A model generated the notes under the pieces. That model was not told the origin of the DNA. It made no database searches and was given only the letters and a program-made list of their open reading frames with translations. The position numbers were made by a program, and so were the translations under genes. Below are positions 34,872 through 43,190 of a stretch of DNA of 64,000 nucleotides, one piece after another. The stretch's first letter is position 1, and every line of letters starts with the position of its first letter. Source of the stretch: Phycisphaerae bacterium (GTDB lineage Bacteria; Planctomycetota; Phycisphaerae; UBA1845; Fen-1342); the NCBI GenBank assembly GCA_030428945.1, contig JAUIEC010000009.1:186001-250000 (forward strand), in the 5' to 3' direction.

Positions 34872-35597
34872 TCAGGCCCAACGATTCTCAAGCAAAACGC
34901 AGTCACGTGGTCCGTCGCTGCCATCCAGCAGGTCGGGGCGGCGGTCCTCCGTGCGGCGGCGGGCCTGGGCCTGTCGCCACGCGTCGATCTCGGCGTGATT
35001 GCCCGAAAGCAGCACGTCCGGAACCGCCTGGCCGCGAAACTCGCGCGGCCGGGTGTACTGCGGGAATTCCAGTGTGCTTTCCTGGAACGATTCGCCCGCG
35101 GCGGCGTCTTCGTGCCCGAGGGCGCCGGGGAGCAGGCGGACGACGGCATCGATCAGGGCCAGGGCCGGGATCTCGCCGCCGGTCAGAACGAAGTCGCCGA
35201 GGCTGACTTCTTCGGGCTCGAGCAGGTCGACGATCCGCTCGTCGAACCCCTCGTAGTGCCCACATATCAAAAGCAGCCGCTCGCACTGGGCGAAGCGGCT
35301 GGCAAGTTGCTGGTCGAAGACGCGTCCCTGCGGGGTAAACAGGACGCGGCGGGCCGGACGGGGATCGAGGGCTTCGATCGCGGTCACGGCGTCGCAGACG
35401 GGCTGGCACGAAAGCACCATCCCGGGGCCGCCGCCGAACGGGCGGTCGTCTACTTTGTGATGGGGGTCGAGGGAATAGTCGCGAAGCTGGTGCGGGACGA
35501 TCTCGGCCAGGCCGGCATTCTGCGCACGACCGAGGATGCTAGCCGTGGTGTACGGCGAGATTACCTCGGGGAACAGCGTCAGAACATCGAACCGCAT
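34872..35597 (-). CDS. trmD: tRNA (guanine-N1-)-methyltransferase TrmD
   Basis: A 241-residue SPOUT enzyme that methylates G37 of tRNAs reading CNN codons. Trefoil-knot SAM site residues are visible: MRFDVLTLFPEV start, DDRPFGGGPGMVL, ICGHYEGFDERIVD and VSLGDFVLTGGE. It lies between rpsP and rplS. The usual RimM gene is absent from this cluster. Confidence 0.96.
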   Translation of the reverse strand: MRFDVLTLFPEVISPYTTASILGRAQNAGLAEIVPHQLRDYSLDPHHKVDDRPFGGGPGMVLSCQPVCDAVTAIEALDPRPARRVLFTPQGRVFDQQLASRFAQCERLLLICGHYEGFDERIVDLLEPEEVSLGDFVLTGGEIPALALIDAVVRLLPGALGHEDAAAGESFQESTLEFPQYTRPREFRGQAVPDVLLSGNHAEIDAWRQAQARRRTEDRRPDLLDGSDGPRDCVLLENRWA

Positions 35598-35628
35598 CGT
35601 ATCGACCTGCCATCAGGACCTGCCGTGG

Positions 35629-35877
35629 TTAGAGGATTCCGTGTCGCTTGAGCAGATGCCGCACCGTGTCGGTCGGGAGCGCCCCGTTGTCCAGCCAGTG
35701 CTTGATCCGTTCGGCGTTCAGGCTCACCTGCTTGTCGGCGTCCTTGTTGACCGGGTCATAGGTCCCCAGTTCCTCCAGGACGCGCCCGTCGCGCGGGGAC
35801 CGGGCATCCATCGCGTTGATGCGAAAATACGCTCGGTTCTTTCGTCCCATCCGCTTGAGCCGCAGTCGTACAGCCAC
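35629..35877 (-). CDS. rpsP: Ribosomal protein bS16
   Basis: An 82-residue small-subunit protein (AVRLRLKRMGRKNRAYFRIN, DGRVLEELGTYDPVNK, VRHLLKRHG). The GTG at 35877 is the start because GGAGG lies six bases upstream and the protein then has the normal N-terminus; a longer in-frame start at 35907 would add an untypical basic leader. It is the first gene of the rpsP-trmD-rplS operon. Confidence 0.96.
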   Translation of the reverse strand: MAVRLRLKRMGRKNRAYFRINAMDARSPRDGRVLEELGTYDPVNKDADKQVSLNAERIKHWLDNGALPTDTVRHLLKRHGIL

Positions 35878-35970
35878 GCGAAACCTCCGTGCCTTCCGCC
35901 CCGACAATCAAGTCTCAGGTCAGCCGACCCGGGGCGACAGTCGTCCCGGAGGCTCGGGGCAGAGCCCGGT

Positions 35971-35999
35971 AGTATAGGTTCATTCAGGGCGGGTGCCAA
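35971..35999 (-). promoter_or_regulatory. Promoter of the rpsP operon
   Basis: On the complement: TTGGCA (35999-35994), a 17-nt spacer and TATACT (35976-35971). Start predicted about 90 nt before rpsP. Confidence 0.75.
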
Positions 36000-36066
36000 T
36001 CCCGAAGCGGCAAAAAGGAGAGCCGGAACCGGGCCCGGGCGGCCGGAATCAGGGCCGGACCACATG

Positions 36067-36098
36067 AAAAACGCCCGGCAGCGGGGGGCTGCCGGGCG
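36067..36098 (-). terminator. Rho-independent terminator of the SDR gene
   Basis: On the complement, CGCCCGGCAGC and GCTGCCGGGCG form an 11-bp stem with a 5-nt C loop, followed by five T (36071-36067). Confidence 0.85.
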
Positions 36099-36144
36099 CT
36101 GTGGATGCTCGCACGAGGCCGTCAGGCCCCGGAACTCCGCGGCC

Positions 36145-37098
36145 TCAGACCGGCTGGGTGGCCGGCCGAAGGCTGCGGATCAGGTCGTTGGCCGCCACCG
36201 GGACGCTGCCCTGCGGCGCCCAGCCGATCCCGCGGAGGCTGCTGTTGTCACCGCAGTAGCAGGCCACCGCCGGGGTCTCATCCGGCGGGGTGGCCGTCAC
36301 CGAGACCGACGCGCCGCTGGCCCGGATCAGCTCGTTGCAGATCTCGCCGACCGTCAGCGTCGTGCCGGAACTGATGTTGTAGATCGCGTTCGGCTGGCCG
36401 TCCGTCATGATCCGCAGGTACGCGGCCGCCGCGTCCTGGACCGCCAGAACGTCCCGGCGGCAGTCCAGGTCCGGCCAGGCGATCGTGTCGCCCCGACCCG
36501 CGTCCCACTCGGCAACCTGCTCGGCGAAGGCCCCGAAGAACGACCCGGTCGGCAGGCCCTGCCCGAGAATCTGGAACGGGCGGGCGATGCTCAGGTTCAG
36601 GTGGTAGTTCGCGAAATAGGTTCCGGCGATCGACTCGGCCGCCAGTTTCAGCGAGCCGAACGGTGAGACCGGCTGCGGGTGGGCGTCCTCGCGGATCGGC
36701 TGGCCGGTATCACCGGCGTGCCCGTAGACCTCGCAACTGCTCGCGAGCACGATCCGGGCCCGCGGCGTGCTGCGGCGGACCGCATCGAGCACGTTGGCCC
36801 AGGCGGTGACGATCGACTGGTAGGCCGAGAGCGGATCGCTGCCGGCCCGATGGGGGAGCGACTCACCGGCGAGGTGGATGACCGCGTCGGGTTTGGTGCT
36901 GGCGATCACGCGGGCCACGTTGATGGCATCGCTGACGTCGCAGACGAGTGCTCGGCCGAACTTCTTCTCGAAGGCGAGCTTGCGGGCCCGGTTGCGGACG
37001 CCGCCGACGACGGAGAAGCCCTGGTCGAGCAGTTGCAGGACGACCTGTCGGCCGACAAAGCCTTCGGCCCCGGAAACGAAAACGGTCTTCACGTTCAT
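36145..37098 (-). CDS. NAD-dependent epimerase/dehydratase-family (extended SDR) protein with Tyr-to-Phe change at the active site
   Basis: A 317-residue Rossmann protein of the sugar-nucleotide epimerase/dehydratase family. The NAD(P) motif GAEGFVG is at 10-16. HLAGES (75-80) and ASSCEVYG (119-126) match the family. The catalytic YxxxK appears as F147-G-S-L-K151 (SPFGSLKLAAES): Lys is kept but Tyr is Phe. So it either uses another acid/base or has lost classical oxidoreductase chemistry. The ATG at 37098 with GGAGG is preferred to an upstream extension. No other sugar-nucleotide genes adjoin. A clear terminator follows. The substrate cannot be told. Confidence 0.82.
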   Translation of the reverse strand: MNVKTVFVSGAEGFVGRQVVLQLLDQGFSVVGGVRNRARKLAFEKKFGRALVCDVSDAINVARVIASTKPDAVIHLAGESLPHRAGSDPLSAYQSIVTAWANVLDAVRRSTPRARIVLASSCEVYGHAGDTGQPIREDAHPQPVSPFGSLKLAAESIAGTYFANYHLNLSIARPFQILGQGLPTGSFFGAFAEQVAEWDAGRGDTIAWPDLDCRRDVLAVQDAAAAYLRIMTDGQPNAIYNISSGTTLTVGEICNELIRASGASVSVTATPPDETPAVACYCGDNSSLRGIGWAPQGSVPVAANDLIRSLRPATQPV

Positions 37099-37274
37099 CC
37101 TCCACGGGACAGTGCACACTGCCTCCAGATGTGCATCTGCGTGCCCTGGGTCGCGCACCCGGGCAACAGGGGTATCGACCAACGCGCCGGCCAAGTTGCG
37201 TAACGCGTCCGAAAACGGTGGGATAAGGGCAGTTGCGGGGGCGGGCGGTGGTTATCGGCGGACCGGGTGGCGGC

Positions 37275-37304
37275 TTGAGCCGGACCTGCCTGCTGGGGTA
37301 TGCT
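37275..37304 (+). promoter_or_regulatory. Promoter for frr
   Basis: TTGAGC (37275-37280), an 18-nt spacer and TATGCT (37299-37304), about 75 nt before the frr ATG. Confidence 0.5.
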
Positions 37305-37380
37305 TCGCCCCGCATGACTGCACGCAAACCGACCCCGCCGGGGCGGCCCGTCACCCGCCGCCGGCCGAGGAGCAAATTCA

Positions 37381-37947
37381 ATGCCCGTCGATGAAATCCT
37401 GCTCGAAGCCGACGACCAGATGGAGAAGGCCCTGACCCACCTGCGGAACGAGTTCCGCGGCATCCGCACCGGCCGGGCCTCGACCGGCCTGGTCGAGGGC
37501 CTCAAGATCGAAGTCGAGTCGTACGGCTCGACGATGACGCTGAAGGAACTGGCCAACCTGGCGGTCGTCGAGGGCAACACCATCATGGTCAAGCCGTTCG
37601 ACCCCTCCACCCTGAAGGACATCGAACGCGGGATCGAGAAGAGCGACATCGGGATCAATCCGCAGAACGACGGCAAGATGGTCCGCCTGCCGGTCCCGCC
37701 GTTGTCGACCGAACGCCGCAACCAGTTGATCGGCCGGATCAAGGACCTGACCGAAAAGCAGAAGGTCTCGATCCGCAACATCCGCCGCGATGCCAACAAG
37801 ACCCTGCAGGCCGAGCAGAAGAGCAAGGTCATCACCGAAGACGACGTCAAGAGCGGCGAAAAGCAGGTCCAGGAACTGACCGACGGCTACATCAAACAGG
37901 TCGACACGCTGCTCGAAGACAAGAGCAAGGAAATCATGGAGGTCTGA
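37381..37947 (+). CDS. frr: Ribosome recycling factor
   Basis: A 188-residue factor that splits post-termination ribosomes with EF-G. The family pattern is clear: ALTHLRNEFRGIRTGRASTG, NPQNDGKMVRLPVPPLSTER and NIRRDANKTLQ. GAGGAG lies ten bases before the ATG. The usual neighbours pyrH and tsf are absent; it is preceded by the divergent SDR gene. Confidence 0.97.
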   Translation: MPVDEILLEADDQMEKALTHLRNEFRGIRTGRASTGLVEGLKIEVESYGSTMTLKELANLAVVEGNTIMVKPFDPSTLKDIERGIEKSDIGINPQNDGKMVRLPVPPLSTERRNQLIGRIKDLTEKQKVSIRNIRRDANKTLQAEQKSKVITEDDVKSGEKQVQELTDGYIKQVDTLLEDKSKEIMEV

Positions 37948-38149
37948 CTCCACGAAGGGAACAGGGAACAGGACCGCGTGCCCTGCCCGGCTGATTCTCT
38001 GACGCGCCCGACCGTTGACCTCGCGACTGGCCACAGTTCGGACATCATTTCTCCTTAAGCTTCTCCCTTTGGGGGCGTTTACTGCTCCTGTGGCGCCGGG
38101 GCGCGGGCGTACGCGTTGCGGTGGCCGGTCTGATGTGAGGGAGAACACG

Positions 38150-39484
38150 ATGCAGAACCGAGTCCGCGCGAGTCTTGTGGCCGCGAGCCTGCTGCTGGTG
38201 CCGGCACCGTTGCTGGCCAGCGGGCTGACGCCGATCAGCCAGAACCGTTCGATCACCGCCCAGGCCGAGGCCTCCGGCAACGGTGGCGACATCCAGGACG
38301 ACACCAGCGCCGCCCCCGACTTCAATCCGTTCAGCGACCTGGTCAGCGCCGGCGCGAACTGGAACGACCCCAACAACTCGGCCGATGCCAGCGCCTCGGC
38401 CACGCAGAACTCGCAGATCCTGCCGGCCGGCATCGTCGGTGACGGAACGGCCGACGCGAACGCATCGTCCTCCGGCCCGTTCGGCTCGGCCAACGCCTTT
38501 GGCGATTCGACGCTGCAGGTCACGTTCACCGTCGCGCAGACCTGCGCGTACACGCTCGATGCCGACCTGAACGGCTTCGTCTTTGACGGCATCGGGGACG
38601 GGGTGGCCGGCGTGCTGCTGCAGGACTCGATCGGCACGTTCCTGGTCTTCGACGAGGCGAACAACGACAGCCGCACAGTGGCCGCGACCGGCATCCTGAC
38701 GCCCGGAACCTACACGATCAGCGCGTACGCCTTCGCCGGGGCGTTCGCCGACAACTTCTTCTTCTCGGGTTCGGGTACGGCCGGGTTCGAACTGGACTTC
38801 CAGTTGTCGCCGCCGTGCCTCGGCGTCGAGTTCGAATCGCAGCCGCTGGGCATGCAGTGGGGCGGCCCGGTCGGCAACGCGCCCGGCGATCTGATCTTCA
38901 GCGAGAACGGCATCGGCGTGCGGGTCGAGTTCTTCAACTTCGCGGCCGGCGGCGGCCTGTTCAACCTGGCGCAGATCGACTCGAGCTTCTCCGGGTTCGG
39001 CAGCAACCAGATCATGCGGACCAACAACATCAACCTGGGCTTTGACCTGTCGACGACGCCGAACTGCGGCGTCGAGATCGACGTGGCCGACCTCGGCGGG
39101 ACCGAGAACCTGCAGGTCAACGGGGCGGCGCTGTTCGTCGGCAACCTGCCGGCCGCCCCGGCCGCGATCGCGCCGGGCGTGACGCTCAGCCTGCTCAACG
39201 TCGCGGCGATTCCGGGCGGCTACCAGGGCACGCTGCGCCTGGATGGCAACGTGACCAAGCTGGTACTGGGCGGCCAGGAATTCTGGGTCGACAACCTGTG
39301 CCCGATTCCGCCGTGTCCCGGCGACACGGACGGCGACAAGGACGTGGACGTCAGCGACCTGGCGACCGTGCTGGCCGAGTTCGGCCTGGTCGGTGGCGGC
39401 CTGGCGGGTGACGTCGACTTCGACGGTGACGTCGACCTGAGCGATCTGAGCCTGGTGCTGGCCAACTTCGGGCTGGTCTGCTGA
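38150..39484 (+). CDS. Secreted beta-rich protein with dockerin-like tail, function unknown
   Basis: A 444-residue exported protein. ATG after GAGGGAGA; signal peptide RASLVAASLLLVPAPLLAS. The mature part is Asn/Gly/Ala-rich and beta-predicted. It has a pre-peptidase-like segment (TYTISAYAFAGAFADNFFF) and a second domain at 240-380 (GVRVEFFNF, GVEIDVADLGGTENLQVNG). The last 60 residues are the double EF-hand tail: CPGDTDGDKDVDVSDL, then DVDFDGDVDLSDL, ending NFGLVC. No catalytic motif was found. It stands alone between frr and the convergent nupC. Confidence 0.78.
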   Translation: MQNRVRASLVAASLLLVPAPLLASGLTPISQNRSITAQAEASGNGGDIQDDTSAAPDFNPFSDLVSAGANWNDPNNSADASASATQNSQILPAGIVGDGTADANASSSGPFGSANAFGDSTLQVTFTVAQTCAYTLDADLNGFVFDGIGDGVAGVLLQDSIGTFLVFDEANNDSRTVAATGILTPGTYTISAYAFAGAFADNFFFSGSGTAGFELDFQLSPPCLGVEFESQPLGMQWGGPVGNAPGDLIFSENGIGVRVEFFNFAAGGGLFNLAQIDSSFSGFGSNQIMRTNNINLGFDLSTTPNCGVEIDVADLGGTENLQVNGAALFVGNLPAAPAAIAPGVTLSLLNVAAIPGGYQGTLRLDGNVTKLVLGGQEFWVDNLCPIPPCPGDTDGDKDVDVSDLATVLAEFGLVGGGLAGDVDFDGDVDLSDLSLVLANFGLVC

Positions 39485-39602
39485 GGACCCGGGCAGGGGA
39501 GTGAGGGTGCAGGGGGCTCGGAGTTCCGGAGGGGGCTCCGGGCCCTTCCCGCGCGCGGCGGTCAACGGCCTCGCGTTTTCGTTGCGGCACCTGGCCGCGC
39601 TG

Positions 39603-40913
39603 TCACGCGCCCAGCAGCCCGGCCAGGCAGGCGGTCATCCAGCAGGCCATCGCGCCACCCAGCATCGCCCGCAGACCAAGCTGCGCCAGTTCGCCGCGCC
39701 GCTCGGTGGCCATGCCGCCGATGCCGCCGATCTGGATCGCGATCGAACTGAAGTTGGCGAAGCCGCACAGGGCATAGACCGCCAGGTTCGCCGTCCGCGG
39801 GGAGATTGCCTCGTCGGCGATCAGCGAGCGCAGCGTGTCGTAGGCGATGAACTCGTTGGTCGCCATCGCCAGCCCCAGCACGCTGCCAAGCTGCCCGCAG
39901 TCCTCGCCGCGCGCCCCGATCAGCCACGCCACGCCGTAGAACACCCAGCCCAGCAGCATCTGCAATGACAGCGGCGTCGTCTCGGCCGCCAGCAGGCCCA
40001 GCTTGATCAGCCCCGTCGTCACGCCGCCGAGGGCGTAGTTGATCAACTCGATCAGCGCCAGGAACGCGATCAGCATCGCGGCCACGTTCAGCGCCAGCTT
40101 GAGACCGTCGGCCGCACCGGTCGCGGCCGCGTCGATCGTGTTCTTGTAGGCGCGTCCGGTTTCGAGTTTCGCGCCGGCGAGCGTTTCCGGTACCTGGCGT
40201 TCGGGCAGCAGGATTTTGGCGATCACGACGCCGGCCGGGGCGGAGATCAGCGACGCGGTCAGCAGGTGCCGGGCGAAGGCCGCCGTCTGCTCGCCATCCT
40301 GCAGGCCCAGCAGGGTCGCGTAGACGGCAATCAGGCTGCCCTGCACGGTCGCGAACCCGCCGATCATGATCGCGTTCAGTTCCGACCGCGTCGCGCCGGC
40401 CACGTAGGGCCGCACCAGCAGCGGGGCTTCGGTCTGGCCGAGGAAGACGTTGCCGGCCGCGGAGAGGCTTTCGGCTCCGCTGATGAACAGCGTCCGTCGC
40501 ATGACCCAGGCCATGCTCATGACGATCCGCTGCAGGACCCCGAGGTGATAGCCGACGGCCGACAGGCTCGAGAAGACCACGATGGCCGGCAGGGCCTGCA
40601 CCGCGAAGATGAAGCCCCACGACTGTTCGTCATCGACCAGCTTGCCGAAGACAAAGCCGCTGCCCTTGAGGGTCGCTTCGAAGACCACCAGCACGAGGCC
40701 GGCGAGACCGTCGAACAGGCCGACGCCCCAGTCGGTCCGCAGCAGGAACAGCGCCAGGCCGACCTGCAGCGCAAGCCCCCCGGCCACCGTCTTCCAGGGA
40801 AAGTTACGGCGGTCCCACGACATGACCCAGGCCAGGCCGAGCAGAACGACGATGCCGAGGGCGGCACGCAACTGGAATCCGGCGGGCGTGCCCGCGATCT
40901 CGGCCAGCGGCAT
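39603..40913 (-). CDS. nupC: Concentrative nucleoside transporter, NupC/CNT family
   Basis: A 436-residue inner-membrane symporter taking up nucleosides with H+ or Na+. CNT motifs: GQTEAPLLVRPY in the first half, and MATNEFIAYDTL plus CGFANFSSIAIQIGG in the second, which line the nucleoside site. An additional re-entrant region LSAVGYHLGVLQRIVMSMAW is also typical. Length (about 400-430) fits. It begins three bases after the stop of the upstream CBS gene, so the two are co-transcribed. Confidence 0.93.
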   Translation of the reverse strand: MPLAEIAGTPAGFQLRAALGIVVLLGLAWVMSWDRRNFPWKTVAGGLALQVGLALFLLRTDWGVGLFDGLAGLVLVVFEATLKGSGFVFGKLVDDEQSWGFIFAVQALPAIVVFSSLSAVGYHLGVLQRIVMSMAWVMRRTLFISGAESLSAAGNVFLGQTEAPLLVRPYVAGATRSELNAIMIGGFATVQGSLIAVYATLLGLQDGEQTAAFARHLLTASLISAPAGVVIAKILLPERQVPETLAGAKLETGRAYKNTIDAAATGAADGLKLALNVAAMLIAFLALIELINYALGGVTTGLIKLGLLAAETTPLSLQMLLGWVFYGVAWLIGARGEDCGQLGSVLGLAMATNEFIAYDTLRSLIADEAISPRTANLAVYALCGFANFSSIAIQIGGIGGMATERRGELAQLGLRAMLGGAMACWMTACLAGLLGA

Positions 40914-40916
40914 CGG

Positions 40917-41351
40917 CTAGGCGCGGCCGTGCAGGTAATCCTGCATGAAAGCGATCGTGCTGAGCTGATCCTCGGCCTGGAAGGCCATGATGTCACCGGC
41001 GGAGAGCATTCCGATCAGGCGCTCGTCCTCGACCACCGGCAGGTGGCGGATGCGTCGCGACGTCATCAGGGCCTGGCACTCGGCCAGCTTGGTATCCCGC
41101 CGGCAGCAGGTCAGTGGGGCGGTCATCAGGTCGCCTACGTGGCTGGTGGCCGGGTCGCGGTCGGCGGCGACGACCCTCCGCAGGATGTCGCGCTCCGTGA
41201 AAATGCCGACGGGGGCCTGTCCGTTGGTGACGACGAGGGCACCGATGTGGCGTTCGTTCATGATCGCCGCCGCCTCACGGACGGTCGCGTCGGGTGAGAT
41301 CGTGACGACCTCCCCGGACTTCTTCGTCAGGACGGATTCTGCGGTAGGCAT
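40917..41351 (-). CDS. Tandem CBS-domain protein
   Basis: A 144-residue protein of two CBS domains: residues 10-65 (VVTISPDATVREAAAIMNER, GIFTERDILRRVV) and 75-130 (DTKLAECQALMTSRRIRHLP, GMLSAGDIMAF). Such stand-alone Bateman modules bind adenine nucleotides and sense energy state. The start at 41351 has AGGAGA upstream and gives the normal N-terminus (MPTAESVLTKK). Being translated just ahead of nupC, it might regulate the transporter or nucleotide salvage; that is inference. Confidence 0.9.
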   Translation of the reverse strand: MPTAESVLTKKSGEVVTISPDATVREAAAIMNERHIGALVVTNGQAPVGIFTERDILRRVVAADRDPATSHVGDLMTAPLTCCRRDTKLAECQALMTSRRIRHLPVVEDERLIGMLSAGDIMAFQAEDQLSTIAFMQDYLHGRA

Positions 41352-41489
41352 AGCTGCATCTCCTGAAGACGTGATCCTCAGTCTACCGCCGCCGGCCCAG
41401 AACTTCAGCAATAATCTGCGTTTAGTGCCTGCGGAGGCAGGCAGGCCGCGAACCGGATACGGGAACCGGCCGCCGGAACCGGGCCCGGC

Positions 41490-41565
41490 TTGCTCACGTG
41501 TTTACGTGCTCAGGTGCCTACTTGCTCACGTGCTCACGTGCTTACTTGCTTACCTGCGTACTGCC
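41490..41565. repeat. AAGCAAGT-type repeat, complement orientation
   Basis: About 75 bp of CTTGCTCACGTGCTTA-type units. On the complement they follow, and include, the last codons and TAA of the gene at 41542-42606. Confidence 0.85.
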
Positions 41566-42606
41566 CAGAATGTGAGCGTCGACGGCCTCGGCCCATTCTT
41601 CGAGCAGGTCGGCGAACTGTCGCCGCCGCATGGCCTGGCCGAGTTCCGGGTTCAGGGTGCCGGTCAGCCCGCTGTGCAGGGCCCGTTGTTCGCTGTGGCG
41701 CAGTTCGCGGAACGCGCGGGCGGTCGGGGACAGGGCGGCTTCGGCCAGCAGGCCGGCGATCCGCAGGTCGGGGACATCCGGGCGGTCCGCTTCGGGTTGT
41801 GGAACGCCCAGCAGGATGAAGACGAACTCGTGCCGGGTCAGTTCCAGTTCGGCGGCCAGGTCGATCGCGCCGAGCAGGGCGATCTGATCGGCCCGGTGCA
41901 GGCTGGCCAGCACGGGGAGCATGTCGGGGGCGACGCCGCGGCGGTGCAGCAGGTCGCGTCCACCCGGGCTGCCCAGCAGTCGGCCCCAGGCCCGCAGTCG
42001 TTCCGGCCGGAGGTGGATCGTTGCGTCGATCGAGAACGAATCGTGGGGGAGGGGTTCGTTCGTATGGCTGGCGACGGCGACGCGGCACAGCGGGACTTCC
42101 TGCCGCAGTCGGATTCCGGCGCCGAGATAGGCCGGGTGCGTGGAGGGGATCACGAGTGCGGCGAGTCGATCTCCGGGCGCCCGGCCGTGGCTGGCGGCGG
42201 CGCGGAGGGTCGGCGCGGTGACGGCGTAGTGCCAGAGGGTCGGGCCGAGCGGCGGCAGGAGGGCGGGCGGCAGGTGCGAGGCGATGTCGTGCAGCAGTCG
42301 GGCGCCGTACTCGCTGCCGGCCGCGGGGGTTCGGGCGGGGAAGGCGTCACCGCAGAGTCCGATGATGCGGGCGGGTACGCCGGTCAGGTCGGGGAGGAAT
42401 TCGACGGTGCGTGGCGGGCCGAATGTTTCGGGTGTACCGGGCGGGCGGGTCTGCCAACTGATGCGGAGCAGGTCGGGGTCGACGCCGATGCGTGCGGTGC
42501 GCGGGTCGGCCTGTTCGGCGAGGGTCGGCCAGGCGCAGCCGCTGGGGAGATCCGGAAGGGGGGCGAGTTGTTCGGGGCGCAGGCCGGTGGTGGTTTCGGG
42601 CATCAT
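41542..42606 (-). CDS. Protein of unknown function
   Basis: A 354-residue soluble protein, family not recognised. It is Leu/Arg/Pro-rich. The N-terminal half has beta character (RTVEFLPDLTGVPARIIGLC) and the C-terminal half (from about 215) is helical (LLGAIDLAAELELTRHEFVF). No signal peptide, membrane segment or catalytic motif stands out. The last five residues (STQVSK region) and the stop are encoded by the intergenic repeat, so the original C-terminus may have been different. ATG-ATG start without a strong ribosome site. Coding bias matches neighbours, so I accept it. Confidence 0.65.
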   Translation of the reverse strand: MMPETTTGLRPEQLAPLPDLPSGCAWPTLAEQADPRTARIGVDPDLLRISWQTRPPGTPETFGPPRTVEFLPDLTGVPARIIGLCGDAFPARTPAAGSEYGARLLHDIASHLPPALLPPLGPTLWHYAVTAPTLRAAASHGRAPGDRLAALVIPSTHPAYLGAGIRLRQEVPLCRVAVASHTNEPLPHDSFSIDATIHLRPERLRAWGRLLGSPGGRDLLHRRGVAPDMLPVLASLHRADQIALLGAIDLAAELELTRHEFVFILLGVPQPEADRPDVPDLRIAGLLAEAALSPTARAFRELRHSEQRALHSGLTGTLNPELGQAMRRRQFADLLEEWAEAVDAHILGSTQVSK

Positions 42607-42812
42607 GTCCGCATGGTAAGGCGCGGGGCCGGCGCGTGGGTGCGGGTCGCGTGGTTGCGGAGGGTGGCGGGCGGAAAATCTTTCGCGGAACGGGCGGGCG
42701 GTACAGGGCTTAGGCGCGCTTCAGGTGTTTACCCGCTACCGCGAATTCCGTCCGGCGCGCAGAATGCACTTCGGGTGGGGGGGACCCCGGGGCGGTACCG
42801 CGCACGGAAACT

Positions 42813-43040
42813 GGACGCGGACGACGACCGGACGACGAACGGACGACGAAGGGACGACGCAGAGACGACGAAGGGACGGCTGAACCGACCGACGGATGGA
42901 CGGCGAAGGGACGACGAAACGGACGGCTGTCCCGACGAACGGCCGGCTGAACCGACCGACGGAAACGGACGGATTGTCCCGACGGACGGCCGGACGACGG
43001 ACAGACGAACGAACCGACGGACGGGCGCGAAGAGAGCGAC
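42813..43040. repeat. Low-complexity GGACGACGAA-type repeat region
   Basis: About 230 bp of degenerate purine-rich units of GGACGACGAA and CGGACGG type, inside a 580-bp gene-free gap. One 20-mer, CGGCTGAACCGACCGACGGA, occurs exactly at 42877 and 42944. Open frames across it (Ser/Arg/Pro-rich on the complement) are artefacts. The flanks 42607-42812 and 43041-43190 hold no clear gene. Confidence 0.85.
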
Positions 43041-43190
43041 GGGCCGGGTCGTCGGGCCTCGAACCATGCCACCAGCCCGACCCCGAAATCGGACGCCGAC
43101 GCGCTGCGCCGCGGTTTTGGCAGAAGACTTCCGCGCCAGGCGGTCGATAATATCCTGCAGGCTGCGTGCCCGGGCCGTCAGGAGGCTGTT

